A program made the position numbers and the translations under genes. DNA of 64,000 nt from Symbiodinium natans. Lineage: Eukaryota > Sar > Dinophyceae > Suessiales > Symbiodiniaceae. The stretch lies in the NCBI GenBank assembly GCA_905221605.1, contig CAJNDS010002104.1, positions 247,001 through 311,000 on the forward strand, written 5' to 3'. Position 1 is the first letter of the stretch; every line of letters begins with the position of its first letter. Positions 1-11,440 of the stretch are shown piece after piece. The notes under the pieces were generated by a model. It was not told where the DNA came from. It saw only the letters and a list, made by a program, of their open reading frames with translations, and searched no databases.

Positions 1-904
1 CAGATTCAATTCGGCCTCAACCGAGTCACCAAACCCAGTTGCCCAGGAGGCTGCCACTTTGCGGCGGAGGGCGGTCTGCAAGCCAAAGCTCCAGGTCTAA
101 AAAACCTATGTAATTTACCATGTACATGCACATGATCTGCTGTTGAAGACTCACGAATACCAAGCATGAGGTGTTTGCAACCCTAAACCCTAAACCCTAA
201 ACCCGAAACCCTCAACCCTAAAAGCCACAAAGCGCAAGGTCGCGCCGGCCTGGGTTCGGCGGCACTGCGCCAGTGGTCGTCGGCATCGATTCCGTGGTTG
301 AGACGGCGGTTTTCACAGCCATGCAGTCGAGCCGGCCCTGACGTGCAGTCGGAGGTTAAGCACTCTCCATGTGAAGGGGTTTAGGGTTTAGGGTTTAGGG
401 TTTCGGGGGCTCATCATGGCTCCTCCCTTCCACATGCCACTGATACTCCAAGCACACAGCCGCAAGAAGAGCAGCTCAGGCATCCGAGAAGCTGGGAGCG
501 CAGTCACAATGCCAACGCCACCGAAGTTGCAGATTGACTCGGCAGATCCTTTTTCCTGCAGAAGAGCACAGCTCTGAGAGCACATGTCTCACACAGCAAC
601 CCCTCTGTCTAATTCTCAAATGCGGCGTCCCTCAAAATCTTGACAGAGGCCGCAGTTTAGACCATCCCAATGCCAAGCAGTTTGCGAACCGTGTCACGGC
701 AGCAAACAGTCGAGGGTTTCTATGCATTTCTTCCCGTTGCAGCCATAGTTATAGGATGAAGTCTACCAATGGTTCGACGTGAATTGCATAGACTTGCCGA
801 CCATGGCTCCAACACAGATTTGTATACAGCCAAGCGCAGGTCAAGAGAAGCACAGCAACCGACGCGCAGCATGCGTTGAAGACCAGCCGGCTTTACGGCA
901 TCGA

Positions 905-1021
905 AACTATAAGCCATATGGAATGCAGATCCGCCTTCATGAGCTCGAAATACATGGAGAAGGCCCAGTCACTCTGCGTGTAGACGTCTTCACTGCCTTT
1001 TTGCAGAGCAAGATGAGCCAT
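905..1021 (-). CDS. exon candidate of an unidentified minus-strand gene
   Basis: A minus-strand frame starting at an ATG at 1021 reads MAHLALQKGSEDVYTQ and then SDWAFSMYFELMKADLH, an amphipathic, protein-like stretch with no stop until about 880. A second protein-like minus-strand stretch lies at about 545-410 (FGGVGIVTALPASRMPELL). No family recognised. Start and splice sites are guesses; the antisense strand is also open for part of this, so strand is likely, not certain. Confidence 0.35.
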
Positions 1022-1620
1022 GCTCAGCCGTGCTAGTTAGAGACTTCGGCCAAGAGCCTCTCCACAGGGTCTCTGTGCGTTCAAGCGGCATGCAGATGGC
1101 CGGCCCTCAGTGCAATCATGGCCTTGGACTTCTCAACTGTTTCATGACCAAGTTGTGAATTCAAATTCAACCCCTGCGGCCGGCTCGGATTGTGGCCTGG
1201 TATTGCCTGGCCGTTAGGCACTGAACTCTGAATATTCCATGAAACCGTCAAGCTGCCCATGCGGCCAAGCTCATCGCAAGCCCATCCCAGACCGGCCCCC
1301 AAAGGGTCGATATCTCCTGCTAGTCAACAGCTTTTGCAGCTGTGGGTTCGAGTGCGGCGTGAGGAGAGCACTCAAAACTGGAAGGGTCCCTATGTACTTC
1401 GGCCTAGAAGCTTACTACCACTAGGGCTTCATGGGCCTGCAGGGGGTTGCTGCCTGGCCGGGCCATCTTCTCAAGCCATGGTGAAGAGTTTCGAAAGCAA
1501 AGTGGTCCAAGCACTCACCCCAAGTTGACTCCTCGGGATGCCACGCAGTACCTTGGCTCCCAGGGTGTGTAGACATGTACAATATGATGTTCTATATCTG
1601 GTTCCGTGTCCCGTGTCGGT

Positions 1621-1930
1621 ACCCCCCCCCCCCCACCCCCCCACCCCACCCCCCCTAAACCCTAAACCCCTAAACCCCGAAACCCCTAAACCCCCCCAAC
1701 CCTAAACCCTAAACCTAAACCCTCAACCCTCAACGCCCCCAACCACACCACCCCACAGGGCGGCCCAAACCACAGGGGGGCGGGGCGTGGACCCTAAACC
1801 CTAAACCCTAAACCCTAAACCCCAAACCCTAAACCCTAAGCCCTAAGCCCTAAACCCTAAACCCTAAACCCCAGTCCTAAACCCTAAGCCCTAAGCCCTA
1901 AACCCTCAACCCAAACCCCAACCACACCAC
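1621..1930. repeat. poly-C run followed by degenerate CCCTAAA telomere-type array
   Basis: A C-run of about 40 bases with single A interruptions, then about 270 bp of CCCTAAA units with frequent variants (CCCTAAG, CCCTCAA, CCCCTAAA). The array is interstitial and much more degenerate than the clean arrays at 6.1, 7.1 and 37.8 kb. Confidence 0.9.
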
Positions 1931-1959
1931 CCCACAGGGGGGCCATGGGGGGGGTACCA

Positions 1960-2082
1960 TGGGGTGGGGGGGGGGGGGGGGGGGGGGTGGGGGGGGGGGG
2001 GGGGGTGGGGGGGGGGGGGGGGGGGGTGGGGGGGGGGGGGGGGTGGGGGGGGGGGGGGTGGGGGGGGGGGGGGGTGGGGGGG
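1960..2082. repeat. poly-G tract with periodic T interruptions
   Basis: About 120 bases of G broken only by single T residues. The glycine- or proline-rich ORFs in this interval are products of the tract, not genes. From here to 2520 I see no gene, only a short TA microsatellite at 2418-2440. Confidence 0.95.
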
Positions 2083-2519
2083 GCAGTGATGCTGCACAAT
2101 ATATGGACTTAATATTGTACATGTATATTAGATTAGATAAAGTGTCTACAAGTGTGTACTTGAGCGGCACAGCCGAGGTCCACGAAAGCCAGTTAGGATT
2201 GACGCCAATATGGATTCGACACACCACACACCACTACTGGTACAGTTCAAATTAACTATTTTCTTCAATCTTTCAAAGGTTTGCAACTCTTCGGTGGTGT
2301 GCGCAACTTGTTTTATGAAGCAGGTGGTTTGGTTGGTGAAGAAAGGCATTGAAAATAAAAAGTAGATCTGGAAGTGCACGCACAATGAACATTTACGGAC
2401 ATGTGTGTGCAAAAATATACATATATATATATATATATGCTACCCCCCCCCCAAAGATCTAGGTATTTTCATGATTTAGCGATATCAAGTTGAATACTTG
2501 CATGGGCCCGGAGGCGATG

Positions 2520-3735
2520 TGAAGTTGAAGATTTAACCGCCATTTAAACCTGAACCCTTAACCATAAAACCCTTTTGGGTTAAGGCTTAAAAGGTTTAGG
2601 CCTTAAGATTTAGGCATTTAAACCTAAGCCCATCGAGTGTAAATCTTAGCGTACAGGGCCTAAACACGTAACCTTTAAGCCTTATAGGCTATAGGGCTAA
2701 GGTTTAATGGTTTAGGGTTTAAGTTCAATAGCAGGCCCATAGAGTTAAAGCCTTAAGGGGCCTAAACGCTTAACCTTTAGACCCTATAGGCTATAGGGTC
2801 AAGGTTGAAGGGTTTTGGTTTTAAAAGTAAGTCTATAGAGTTCAGACCCTAAGGGGCCTAAACGCTTAACCTTTAAACCCTATAGGCTATAGGGTTAAGG
2901 TTTAAAGGTTTAGGATTCAAGATTTAGGCATTTAAACCCAAGCCCACCTTAAGGGTTTAAGGTTTTAAACCCTCAGGGCTTAAGAAATACCCTAAGCCTT
3001 TGGACCCCCCTTAAGGTTTAAGCTCTATGGGCTTGTGTTTTAATGCCAAAATCTTAAACCCTAAGCCTTTCAACCTTAACCCTATGGCCTATAGGGTTTA
3101 AAGGACCCTTAACCTTAAGGGGCCTAAACGCTTAACCTTTAGACCCTATAGGCTATAGGGTCAAGGTTTAAGGGTTCAGGTTTTAAAAGTAAGCCTATAG
3201 AGTTCAGACCCTAAGGGGCCTAAACGCTTAACCTTTAAACCCTATAGGCTATAGGGTTAAGGTTTAAAGGTTTAGGATTCAAGATTTAGGCATTTAAACC
3301 CAAGCCCACCTTGAGGGCTTAAGGTTTTAAACCCTCAGGGCTTAAGAAATACCCTAAGCCTTTAGACCCTATAGGGCTGAAAGGTTAAAGAGAGCGTAAT
3401 GTCTGGGCATTTATACATTCAACGCCTATAGGGTTAAACCCTGTTAACGTTTTAGAGCCCTACAGGGCTTCAAGGTTCTGACCCTAAAGGGCTTAGGGTT
3501 ATCGTTTCAATGCTGAAACCTTAAACCCTTAAGGCTTAAGCTCTATGGGCTTGTGTTTTAATGCCAAAATCTTAAACCCTAAGCCTTTCAACCTTAACCC
3601 TATGGCCTATAGGGTTTAAAGGTTAAGCGTTTAGGACCCTTAAGGTTTAAACTCTATGGGCTGACTGTTGAACTTTTCAACCCTAAACCTTTAAACCTTA
3701 ACCGTATAGCCTACAGGGCTTAAAGGTTTAGCCCA
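2520..3735. repeat. degenerate, palindrome-rich telomere-like block with a 362-bp tandem duplication
   Basis: Built from diverged words such as TTAACCTTTAAACCCTATAG, CTATAGGGTTAAGG and CTTAAGGGG. Inverted words alternate, so the block could fold extensively. Two long segments repeat at a 362-bp offset (for example 2761 matches 3123 and 2844 matches 3206), and a third partial match at about 3530-3620 mirrors 3010-3105. No ORF of note and no gene seen. Confidence 0.85.
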
Positions 3736-3736
3736 C

Positions 3737-4090
3737 GATCCCGAAACACCGCAAAAACCAATAAGAAACATAAAAACTATGGTTTCTGAAACTACTCGGC
3801 CGGCTACCCCAGCCACTAGTTTCGAAAATCATGGTTTTTGACATGTTTTTTTTTTTTTTTTAATTGTTTTTTTTTGCGATGTTTTGGGAGCATGGAACAT
3901 CGGTTTTACTGATGTTTTTTAGAGGTAGGCCTTCAATAACATTGGTTTTACCTATTTTTTTGAAGGTAGGCTTTCAAAAACATTGGTTTTACCGATGTTA
4001 TTTTGAAGGTAGGCTTTCAAAAACATCGGTAAAACCGATTTTTAGCGTGGGACCCACGCTCCCGAAACACCGCAAAAACCAATAAAAACC
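3737..4090. repeat. short tandem/inverted repeat cluster around a poly-T run
   Basis: The word CCCGAAACACCGCAAAAACC occurs at 3741 and again at 4061, bracketing about 300 bp. In between, units of about 60 bp containing GAAGGTAGGCTTTCAAAAAC repeat, and the ends are inverted (ATCGGTTTTAC versus GTAAAACCGAT), so the whole looks like a decayed foldback element. Confidence 0.6.
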
Positions 4091-4232
4091 ATAAGACTGA
4101 GCCAGCCACTGGGATGCGAGCCATTGCGAGTATTACAAACACAAATGGTCAAGTATATTTCGAGTGGAATGTCTGCGAAGACACGTGATCTTGAGCGACG
4201 TCACGAAAGCTAATTCTGACACTTTACAAGAC

Positions 4233-4446
4233 GTGAACCCGATTGAAAAACGATTGAAACGATTGAAATTCAATCGGGGGCCCGATTGAAAAACGATTGA
4301 AACGATTGAAATTCAATCGGGGGCAGGATTGAAGATTGAAGATTGAAGATTCCCAGAAAAAAGGTTTCCGGGAATCTTCAATCTTCAATCTTCAATCCGG
4401 TCTCCGATTGAATTTCAATCGTTTCAATCGTTTTCAATCGGGCTCA
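4233..4446. mobile_element. 214-bp foldback element with internally repeated arms
   Basis: The arms are near-perfect inverted repeats: the left begins GTGAACCCGATTG and the right ends CAATCGGGCTCAC. The left arm holds two copies of a 43-bp unit of CGATTGAAA words (from 4239 and 4282). Both arms then run through triple ATTGAAG/CTTCAAT to a 14-nt loop at about 4354-4367 (AGAAAAAAGGTTTC). No clear target-site duplication and no coding capacity. Confidence 0.75.
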
Positions 4447-4674
4447 CAATTTGAAAAGACGACCACGCACATATGAAGACTCGCACATATCAAGATTCAC
4501 ATGTCCATATTGAGTTTTACATGTTTAGCTAGCCCCCCACCCCCAACCCTTAAACCCTAAAACAGATCCCAAAACCATGAAAATACCTAGATCTTTGGGG
4601 GGGGGGGTACCATATATATATATATATATGGACACTCACCTGCCGGCAGCGCCCTTCCATCGCATCCTCAAAGT

Positions 4675-7600
4675 TCACAAGTTAAGTTCATGTGCGGGGA
4701 GTCGAGCACCCTGCAGGCGAAGAATAGACCCCGAACCCTGTTGGGGGTCCCTCTTCTGAACGCAACTAGGATATGTCCCAAAACGAGGGACTTCTCCCTC
4801 GAAATTCAGCCCCTGCTGCTGGGTGGGTTTCGCCTGCCACCCTGCTTGGCACACCTGGGTGTCTGGTGCGGAGCCACCGTAAGCAGCAGCGACGGCCTGG
4901 ATCGGAGCTGCGGCTCCCACATCACAGAAGTTGTGAAGGCCCTTTGCTGACACATGACATCTGGTACATGTTGGACTGGGAGCAGTTTTCGAACTTGTTA
5001 TGGTGCCTTGGGGGGGGTACCTAAAAATGTGCGGAAAGCAAGGCTCCACGGCTCCACATTCTCATAGGACCAGGAACCCCAGAAGGGACCTGAATTTAGA
5101 GAATCCAACGATACGGGAGCTTACGAAAATAAGGGACCCAAAACACAGACCCCCAAATAGTAGGATTCCCTGAATAGGGACCTCAATAAGGTACCCCAAA
5201 TTTCGGAAACCCCCATATGCCATGCGGTCGCACCTGAGGTTTGCCCCGGAATATAGGCTTGACGCAGTCGACGGTGTAGACATTCCTGCTGTCGTAGTCA
5301 ATGCCTCCCGTATTGCTGACCTGTGCCACGACACTGAGATTTGCCTGTCTGCCCGGCACTTTTACAAACCCTAAACCCGAAACCCTAAACCTTAAACTTA
5401 AACCCAAGTCTTTTGTCCACAGCCAAGAGTCCGGAATGTCTCCCACCGAGAATGTTCCGAACAGCCTCACCAGGAGTGATGAGTCGGAGCATGTGGTGCT
5501 CTTCCACCGCTTCAAGGCAACGTATGAAAAAAGAAACATTCCAGGCATCCCAGCCTTTCACTGCAGTCTTTTGGAGGGTTCGGGGCATGGATGGGATCGT
5601 CCCAAGCAATGGCTTCCCAATGGTCCCAACCTCAGTGCAGGCCAGTGGAAAATTTATCCTGAGGGTGACCTCCAAAGTAGAGTCCCCTTAGAGGGGTTCT
5701 AAACGTAAAGGGCACCGGTATAAGTAAGGCTTATAGGATTTAGGAGCCGTTTTACGCGTGGTACCCGGATAAAGGCCCCCTATTATTTGGCAGTGGCCTT
5801 GATAAAGCAACTTTTCTCGAAAGCCACTTTTTGTGAAGTGACTTTTCTCGCGGCGCTGCGCGCGCAGTGTTTTCGAGAAGCCTTTCTGCGAAAAAAAAGT
5901 CTTGCGAAAGGCCACTTCTTGCGAGAAGTACCTTTCATCGCTGATTTTCCCGCTAACCTGGAAGATGCACCGCGTGACAGCTTGGTAAGGGACCCGAAGA
6001 ATTCACAACCAACCCAACCCCCCTCCCCCCCCCCACCCCCCCAGCTGCCATTGCTCCGAAGGTCCTGCTGGATCGGGGCAGGGCTTCCAGAAGGCCACCT
6101 TGAAGGGAGCAGGCAAGGTACCCTAAACCCTAAACCCTAAACCCTAAACCCTAAACCCTAAACCCTAAACCCTAAACCCTAAACCCTAAATCTGCTGAGA
6201 AAGGATCCCAACTTGCAGCTGCACTAGGTAGGCTGGGTCCACATGGGGCACCTCGTACTCAAAGAAGTTGAAGGCAACCTTGGCGACAGTGCTCCACGCA
6301 TCTTTCGGAGTGCCAAACTCCACTGGCTGAAGAACCAAGAACCCTAAACCCTAAACCCATGTGGTCTAGCACCAGCAGGTGAGAGCCGCTCTTATCCACA
6401 CCAGTTGCTACAAGTCAAGGGGCGAAGGGGTTGGTCTTGTCCTCGACCAAAGCACGTGCTCGCTCCAAGTCCGCTTGTAGCTTCGCTGGATCTTTGGCCA
6501 GGTGTGGATCACCGTACTCGCCCATGAACACCTGTGGCATGCCATTAATTAGCAGAAAAGTCGGGAAGAGTCTGCAAAAAAAAAGCTTCAGCATCAAGAA
6601 TGCTGAACGACTTCTTACAGCACAACGCATCTGGCAATGCTTTGTCAGAAAGAGACCTGCCTTGATCATCTGCTCTGCAGGCTTACCCTTGTTGAAGGGC
6701 AGCTGCATGTATTTCTGTATGAACTGCTTGTTCAACGCGTTCGCGCCCACAAAACCTGCAGGACGGCAACTACAGTATCAGCTCAAGGATGCCGCAGAAG
6801 ATGTAGGGTTTAAGATGGCTCCAGGTACAGGGTTTCAGGGTTTAGGGTTTATAGGGTTTATAGGGTTTATAGGGTTTATAGGGTTTAGGGTTTAGTAATT
6901 TAGGGACGGGTCAGCTCGTCTTGACAAGAGGCCATTGAAGGAATGAATCCAGCGGTTGTCGAAGGCTTGCTTCCAGCCCTGTGTCCTGAAGGTGTAGCCT
7001 CAGTGGTCAGCAGCCAGAAGTTGCTTTGATGTGCTGTGAAGAAACCAAGACTAAGCAGTGCAGCTTGCAAAACCCTAAACCCTAAACCCTAAACCCTAAA
7101 ACCCTAAACCCTAAACCCTAAAACCCTAAAACCCTAAACCCTAAACCCTAAACCCTCTTGATCACCTAAGAGGTGTAGCTCAACCTCAGCAGATCGACGC
7201 AGACCACCGACACCTCCTGAACCAGCAATCGCCAAACCAGTGACCGACGCTGCTCGGATCTTCCATGGCAAAGTGCAAGTCCATGATCATCGGAAGTCCT
7301 CCATTTGGGGTTTAGGGTTAGGGTTTAGGCCTCCATTTGCACTTCTTAGGGACAAAGCAGCTCTTTCACGTGCCAAGCACAAGGAAGCATGAAGCTTCCC
7401 AGCAGCTACTGTTGGGTGCCACTTGGGTCCAAAACAACAGGCGGGTGTCTGTCAACGCAGGGAGCACGGTCCGACCTAGAAACCTCCGAACATGTCGTCA
7501 CGAATCTCCTGGGCAGTCGTCGGCAAAGTTTGGCTTCCGCACAGCTGGACATCGCATTCCTCCTGCCTGAACGATGAGAATACAAACAAGCTTCGGCCCG

Positions 7601-10133
7601 ACTGGGCACAGTGTGACGCGGTGAACGCTGTTCCACACGCGAGGGCACAGCACATACTAACACGTCGGTAGCGGCGCATGAGGTTTGCGCACAAACATGA
7701 CCGTTTGCAAAACAATCCATCTGGCTCCCGGACTTGTGTGAGATCGCTTGGGAGGTTGAACCAAGCTTCAGAAGGCCAGTTGACTTGCGCATCTTGCGCT
7801 CCCTCCATCTACAAACTGTCCCCGTCCTTTCCACAATTTTTACTCGTTCAGGCCTCCTGGGCTTTGCCAACTGCGCCCAGTGAGGCGCAGGGTGTGCCCT
7901 CAGTGCCGCCTGTGGTACAGACCACGCAGCAGCCCATGGACCTTCAAAGCATGGAGACTGGCCGAGGTCAGAGGTCGGGGATCTTGCGTGTGGGACAGCA
8001 AGCCTAAGTCGTCCCAGCCTCAGTTCGAGGAGGTGCTTGCACCTTGGGCATACACTATAGGAGAAGGCAGCCGTGAACTTGATGTTCTCCTTGCAGCAGG
8101 GCAAAGGGCATGCTGTGCAATGCACATAGCCTCCTATCTATCTACGAGTTGTGGCGAAGGGGGCAGTCACAAAGTCTCACCCACGAATTGCACCCCGAAA
8201 CGAAGATTGTACGGGTTTTACGGCGGCCCTACCGTTGGAATAGGGCCTGAGTCCGAACGCCTGTTCAATTGGACGTCTTTGTTTGGGGTCGTGAGTCGGG
8301 CTAACACCTCTGGGGATGCGATGCGCACGAATTTGGGATTCAGGCTGTACGGAAAATGCACCAGGCATCACCATGCTTGTGCACTGCACTAGGCCTTTCT
8401 TTCGTGCTTTCTTTCTTTCGTAAGGCGTGAGGACGAACCAAACTGGGCTTTTTCTCCTGGAGCTTCACTAGATAGCCTACGCATCGCCAAGCTTAACTCA
8501 GAACTTTCGAAACCCCGAAATTAAATTGTCTAAACTGCTAGCAAGGCTCTGGGGAAGTGACATCTAGGCCCTTCTCCGTTTCGGCTGCCAGCACACCATC
8601 GAAGGCGCTCAGCACTGCGCGCATGTAGTTTTTGCCTCCAAATAAACTCACTTGAACACCACGGATCAAGTCAGGGATTGCGCAGCGATTGGGCTGTGGC
8701 AGAGCAACTCAAAGCCCTGCTGGAACAACCGGCAAGCGCCTCCAGTCGCCATGAATTTCAAGTCCGGCTCGTTGGTAAGAACCTGAGCTTTGCTTCATCA
8801 AGTTTTGTGAAAAGAGTTCGCGGGTACTCCAAGAGGCAGCGTGGGTGTTTCGAGATGCTTCCGAGCTTCCAAAAGCCATCAACGCACTTTCGTCCTACAT
8901 CGTCCTACCGATTGCTTTCCCTGGCTTTCAGCTTCAGGTTCTGTTCTGTGGAAGGGATTAAGTAATTCGATCAAGGCTCATTCTTACGGCCTGACATCTT
9001 GCTATGTGTGCTGGATATTAGGGAGCTCTCTTCACTCGCATCGTCATCTTGCGCCAAGTGCGCCATGTCCGATGATCTGCATTGCAAAGAGGCTGGATAA
9101 GTTGGCCTAACAGTCTTTAGTTGTAAATATAATTAGGCGTACTAGGGTGCCTCTGAAGGACTGTTAGGATAAGGGGTAACATCCCAATGGGCCGCCTTCT
9201 AAGCCCAGGTGCCAAGGTGTCCAGCGCAGGGTGGTACTTGCCCTGCGCGAGGAAGCCCTTGCTGTCGAGGGTGAAGTTGTACGACTCCCGGATGGCTTCG
9301 TAGCAGTCCAGGTTCTTCAGAAGTGGGGCTTTTCTTTCTTTTTGCTTCAGGGCTTAGGCCCAGTTTAGGGTTTTTTCTCCGCCCGCCTAGCTGAACGAAA
9401 CAGGGCTTCGGCTCTCACACTCGCACAAGGCAGGCAAGGATTCGGTCGGAAGGTCCACTCACTATCACGATCTCCAAGATTCCCATTCAGACACAGTGTC
9501 AGGAAAAGACTTAGAAAGTGAGGTAACAAGTGGGAATGTAGGCACCTGCAAGTTGCCATGAACGACACAGGGTTTAGGCTTTAGTCGCTCGCTCTCGCAC
9601 AAGGCAGGCAAGGTCCGTTTAGGGTTTAGGGTTTAAAAGGGTTCAGGGTTTAGGGTTTAGGGTTTCGGGAGGGTTTAGGGGCAGGGGCATTGAGGTGCAC
9701 TGCCTCTGACCGCCTCACGGTAACAGACAAGTGGCAGAAGTCCAGCAGCTACCCGGCCCGTGCTCATATGGGTAGTCGGACATGCCAGCCACGATTTTCA
9801 GCCCCCAGCTGTTCGAGTGGTTCAGGAACTTGGTTCCGTCGAAGCGCGGGTCGCTCCCATACAGCCGCACCATTCGTGCTCCCATTTGTGCCATGATCGC
9901 GATGTCCTGAGCTTTGGTGCTTCCGCACAGGTGGGTGGAGTCATCTAGGGTTTAGGGTCTAAACTATTTTTTACAGCCCCACACCAGTAAGGAAGGAATT
10001 CCCATTGTCCACGAGAATTTGGCACTTGACAGAACGGGGGGGGGGGGGGGGGCAAAAGACAGGGCATTAAACGCCCAGACGGCGATTTTTTCGACAGAGG
10101 GTTTGTAACAAGCCGTTCTGCTTGGGGGGGGGT

Positions 10134-10182
<49 letters not shown>

Positions 10183-10596
10183 GGAGCTGCCAGAACACCA
10201 ATGCAGACCACTGCCACCTCTTGAGTGTATTGCTTCACTGGCACGAAGGAAGGACTACGCCCCTCATTGAAGCTAAATCAACCAGGAACGAAAAACGAGA
10301 CCTTCAAAACCAAAGATGTGCAACCTTCCGAAAACTCCAGTTCAATTCAGGTCGCAGTTTGCCAGGAATGGCTAAAGCAGCAGCGCTGTTTAGCCAATTG
10401 ATGAAGAGAACCGTTTTCGGTGTTTACCCAGTCTCTGCACATCTTCAGTTCAAAAAACTCAGATTGCAGGATTTTCTGCAATCGGTTCGTCAAAAAATGA
10501 TGCCCTCATTCGGACCAGCAGCGTCCCGACCACCAAGCCCCCACTGGCCCTGCATGGCCTCTGTCATCATGTCGTCATTTGGGAAGCGCCCTGTGG
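4675..10596 (-). CDS. GH17-like beta-1,3-glucanase, multi-exon gene
   Basis: A split glycoside hydrolase gene, hydrolysing beta-1,3-glucans if active. Inferred exons in transcript order: 10596-10523, 9906-9736, 9314-9213, 8782-8695, 8635-8562, 8089-8043, one or more missing, 7298-7222, 6998-6926, 6755-about 6657, 6571-6424, 6278-6225, 6098-about 6048, 5630-about 5551, about 5515-5415, 5320-5235, 4941-4675 (stop TGA). Joined exons keep frame across several junctions and give the clan GH-A hallmarks: DIAIMAQMGARMVRLYG, GLKIVAGMSDYPYEHGPGSC, the acid/base Glu in VLTNEPDLK, the nucleophile Glu in VFMGEYGDP, FNFFEYEVPHVD, and a C-terminal AVAAAYGGSAPDTQVC. Introns use GC as well as GT donors; at least six contain telomere-type repeats. 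The 5' end is not seen; it may lie above 10.6 kb. Gene identity is firm; the exact family (GH17 or a close relative) is from memory of motifs. Confidence 0.8.
5113..5213. mobile_element. MITE family 3 copy in a glucanase intron
   Basis: About 100 bp with inverted ends (GGGAGCTTACGAAAATAAGGG at the left, TTTCGGAAACCCCC at the right), matching copies at 14.8, 17.8, 34.5, 54.7 and 60.3 kb. It begins about 17 nt past the inferred GT donor of the exon ending at 5235. Confidence 0.7.
6121..6190. repeat. clean CCCTAAA array inside an intron
   Basis: About ten perfect CCCTAAA units between the glucanase exons at 6278-6225 and 6098-6048. On the coding (minus) strand this reads TTTAGGG. Confidence 0.95.
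6826..6895. repeat. TTTAGGG array with a GGGTTTATA variant block
   Basis: TTTAGGG units pass into four or five tandem copies of the 9-mer variant GGGTTTATA before returning to TTTAGGG. It lies between glucanase exons 6998-6926 and 6755-6657. Confidence 0.9.
7071..7155. repeat. CCCTAAA/CCCTAAAA array inside an intron
   Basis: About eleven units mixing 7-mers and 8-mers, between glucanase exons 7298-7222 and 6998-6926. A smaller TTTAGGG patch at 7307-7328 lies just upstream of the 7298 exon. Confidence 0.9.
9157..9187. mobile_element. MITE family 1 relic (one terminal repeat)
   Basis: AGGACTGTTAGGATAAGGGG followed by TAACATCCCAA is one complete family 1 terminus. The partner end at about 9097-9112 (TTGGCCTAACAGTCTTTAG) looks internally deleted. 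Confidence 0.55.
9609..9690. repeat. TTTAGGG array
   Basis: Interrupted TTTAGGG units within the intron between glucanase exons 9906-9736 and 9314-9213. Confidence 0.85.
10028..10182. repeat. two poly-G tracts
   Basis: G-runs at about 10036-10052 and 10123-10182, the second broken by two T residues. They lie inside the first inferred glucanase intron. ORFs coding for polyglycine or polyproline here are artefacts of the tract. Confidence 0.95.
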
Positions 10597-10607
10597 CTGC
10601 ATCAATT

Positions 10608-10680
10608 GGGTTTAGGGTTTAGGGTTTAGGGTTTAGGGTTTGGGGTTTAAGGTTTAGGGTTTAGGGTTTGGGGTTTAGAG
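10608..10680. repeat. TTTAGGG array just upstream of the first recognised glucanase exon
   Basis: About ten TTTAGGG-type units with TTTGGGG variants, ending directly at a MITE family 4 copy. Confidence 0.9.
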
Positions 10681-10781
10681 TGGTTGTCAAAGTTATGGTC
10701 CCTTTTGGGGTTCCCAAAAATAATACGGCGCCGAATATTTGGGGTGTCCAAGAAGGTGCCCGTATTTTGACAACTACCCAG
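10680..10781. mobile_element. MITE family 4 copy
   Basis: Inverted ends GTGGTTGTCAAAGTTATGG and GTATTTTGACAACTACC around a core with CCCTTTTGGGG. Same family as 29266-29364. No convincing target duplication here. Confidence 0.7.
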
Positions 10782-10829
10782 GTGATTCAACGTGCATCTG
10801 GGCTGTCATCCGCTCTGGGCGCACCAGTC

Positions 10830-11440
10830 CCTAAACCCTAAACCCTAAACCCTAAACCCTAAACCCTGTATAGTGGTAACAACCTCTTCATCTTGGTGGT
10901 CTTTCCCCTTGTTCACCCATCACACCTTGAGACCCAACCTCTTTTTCCAAGTCACTAATCCTTGGAATCGCATGTCAGGTTAACCGCCTAAAAGCCCTAT
11001 ATACCAAGGGCGTGAGCAAGGCAAGTTCAGTGTGCTTTGCGTTTACTATTCTATTGGGCTTTTCGTGGGGCGGTCTCAATGCGTGGTGTGTACGCATGAT
11101 ACGCAACCACTAATCAAAATATAGCGTGCGTCCCTTACCTCTAATATTATAATGGGCCCTCTTCATGGACGGACCAAAGACTTTAGACCCCATGCATTTA
11201 GTACTAACTGTGTATTACCTTGAGACCGCGTTCATCCGGTTCACACGCTAAAACCTCTGCCTCTGGGAGTTAATCTGTTGAGAGAACCCAAACTCATGGA
11301 GTCCTATACCCCCACTCGCCTGATTTGCGAGTTGGTAGAGGCCCATAGCTGAAGCCCCATCCGCCGGTTTCCGAAATTGACTTTGTCGGTGCATCCGCAG
11401 CTCGCGGGGGCTTCTTGACCTGAGCACTTCTCAGCTCTCT
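10830..11440. other. stretch with no gene seen
   Basis: Starts with five CCCTAAA units (10830-10868). The rest is stop-rich in all frames, less GC-rich than coding DNA nearby, and shows no repeat, tRNA or rRNA that I recognise. I checked for spliced-leader RNA, 5S and tRNA hallmarks by eye without success. Confidence 0.6.

Noticed and set aside
1884-2255. Overlapping polyproline/polyglycine ORFs of 60-110 codons
   Set aside because: They are frames of the poly-G tract; all frames of a homopolymer are open.
7406-8125. 239-codon minus ORF
   Set aside because: Crosses several inferred glucanase exons and introns in one frame; only its first part (KENIKFTAAFSYSVCP) matches the enzyme family.
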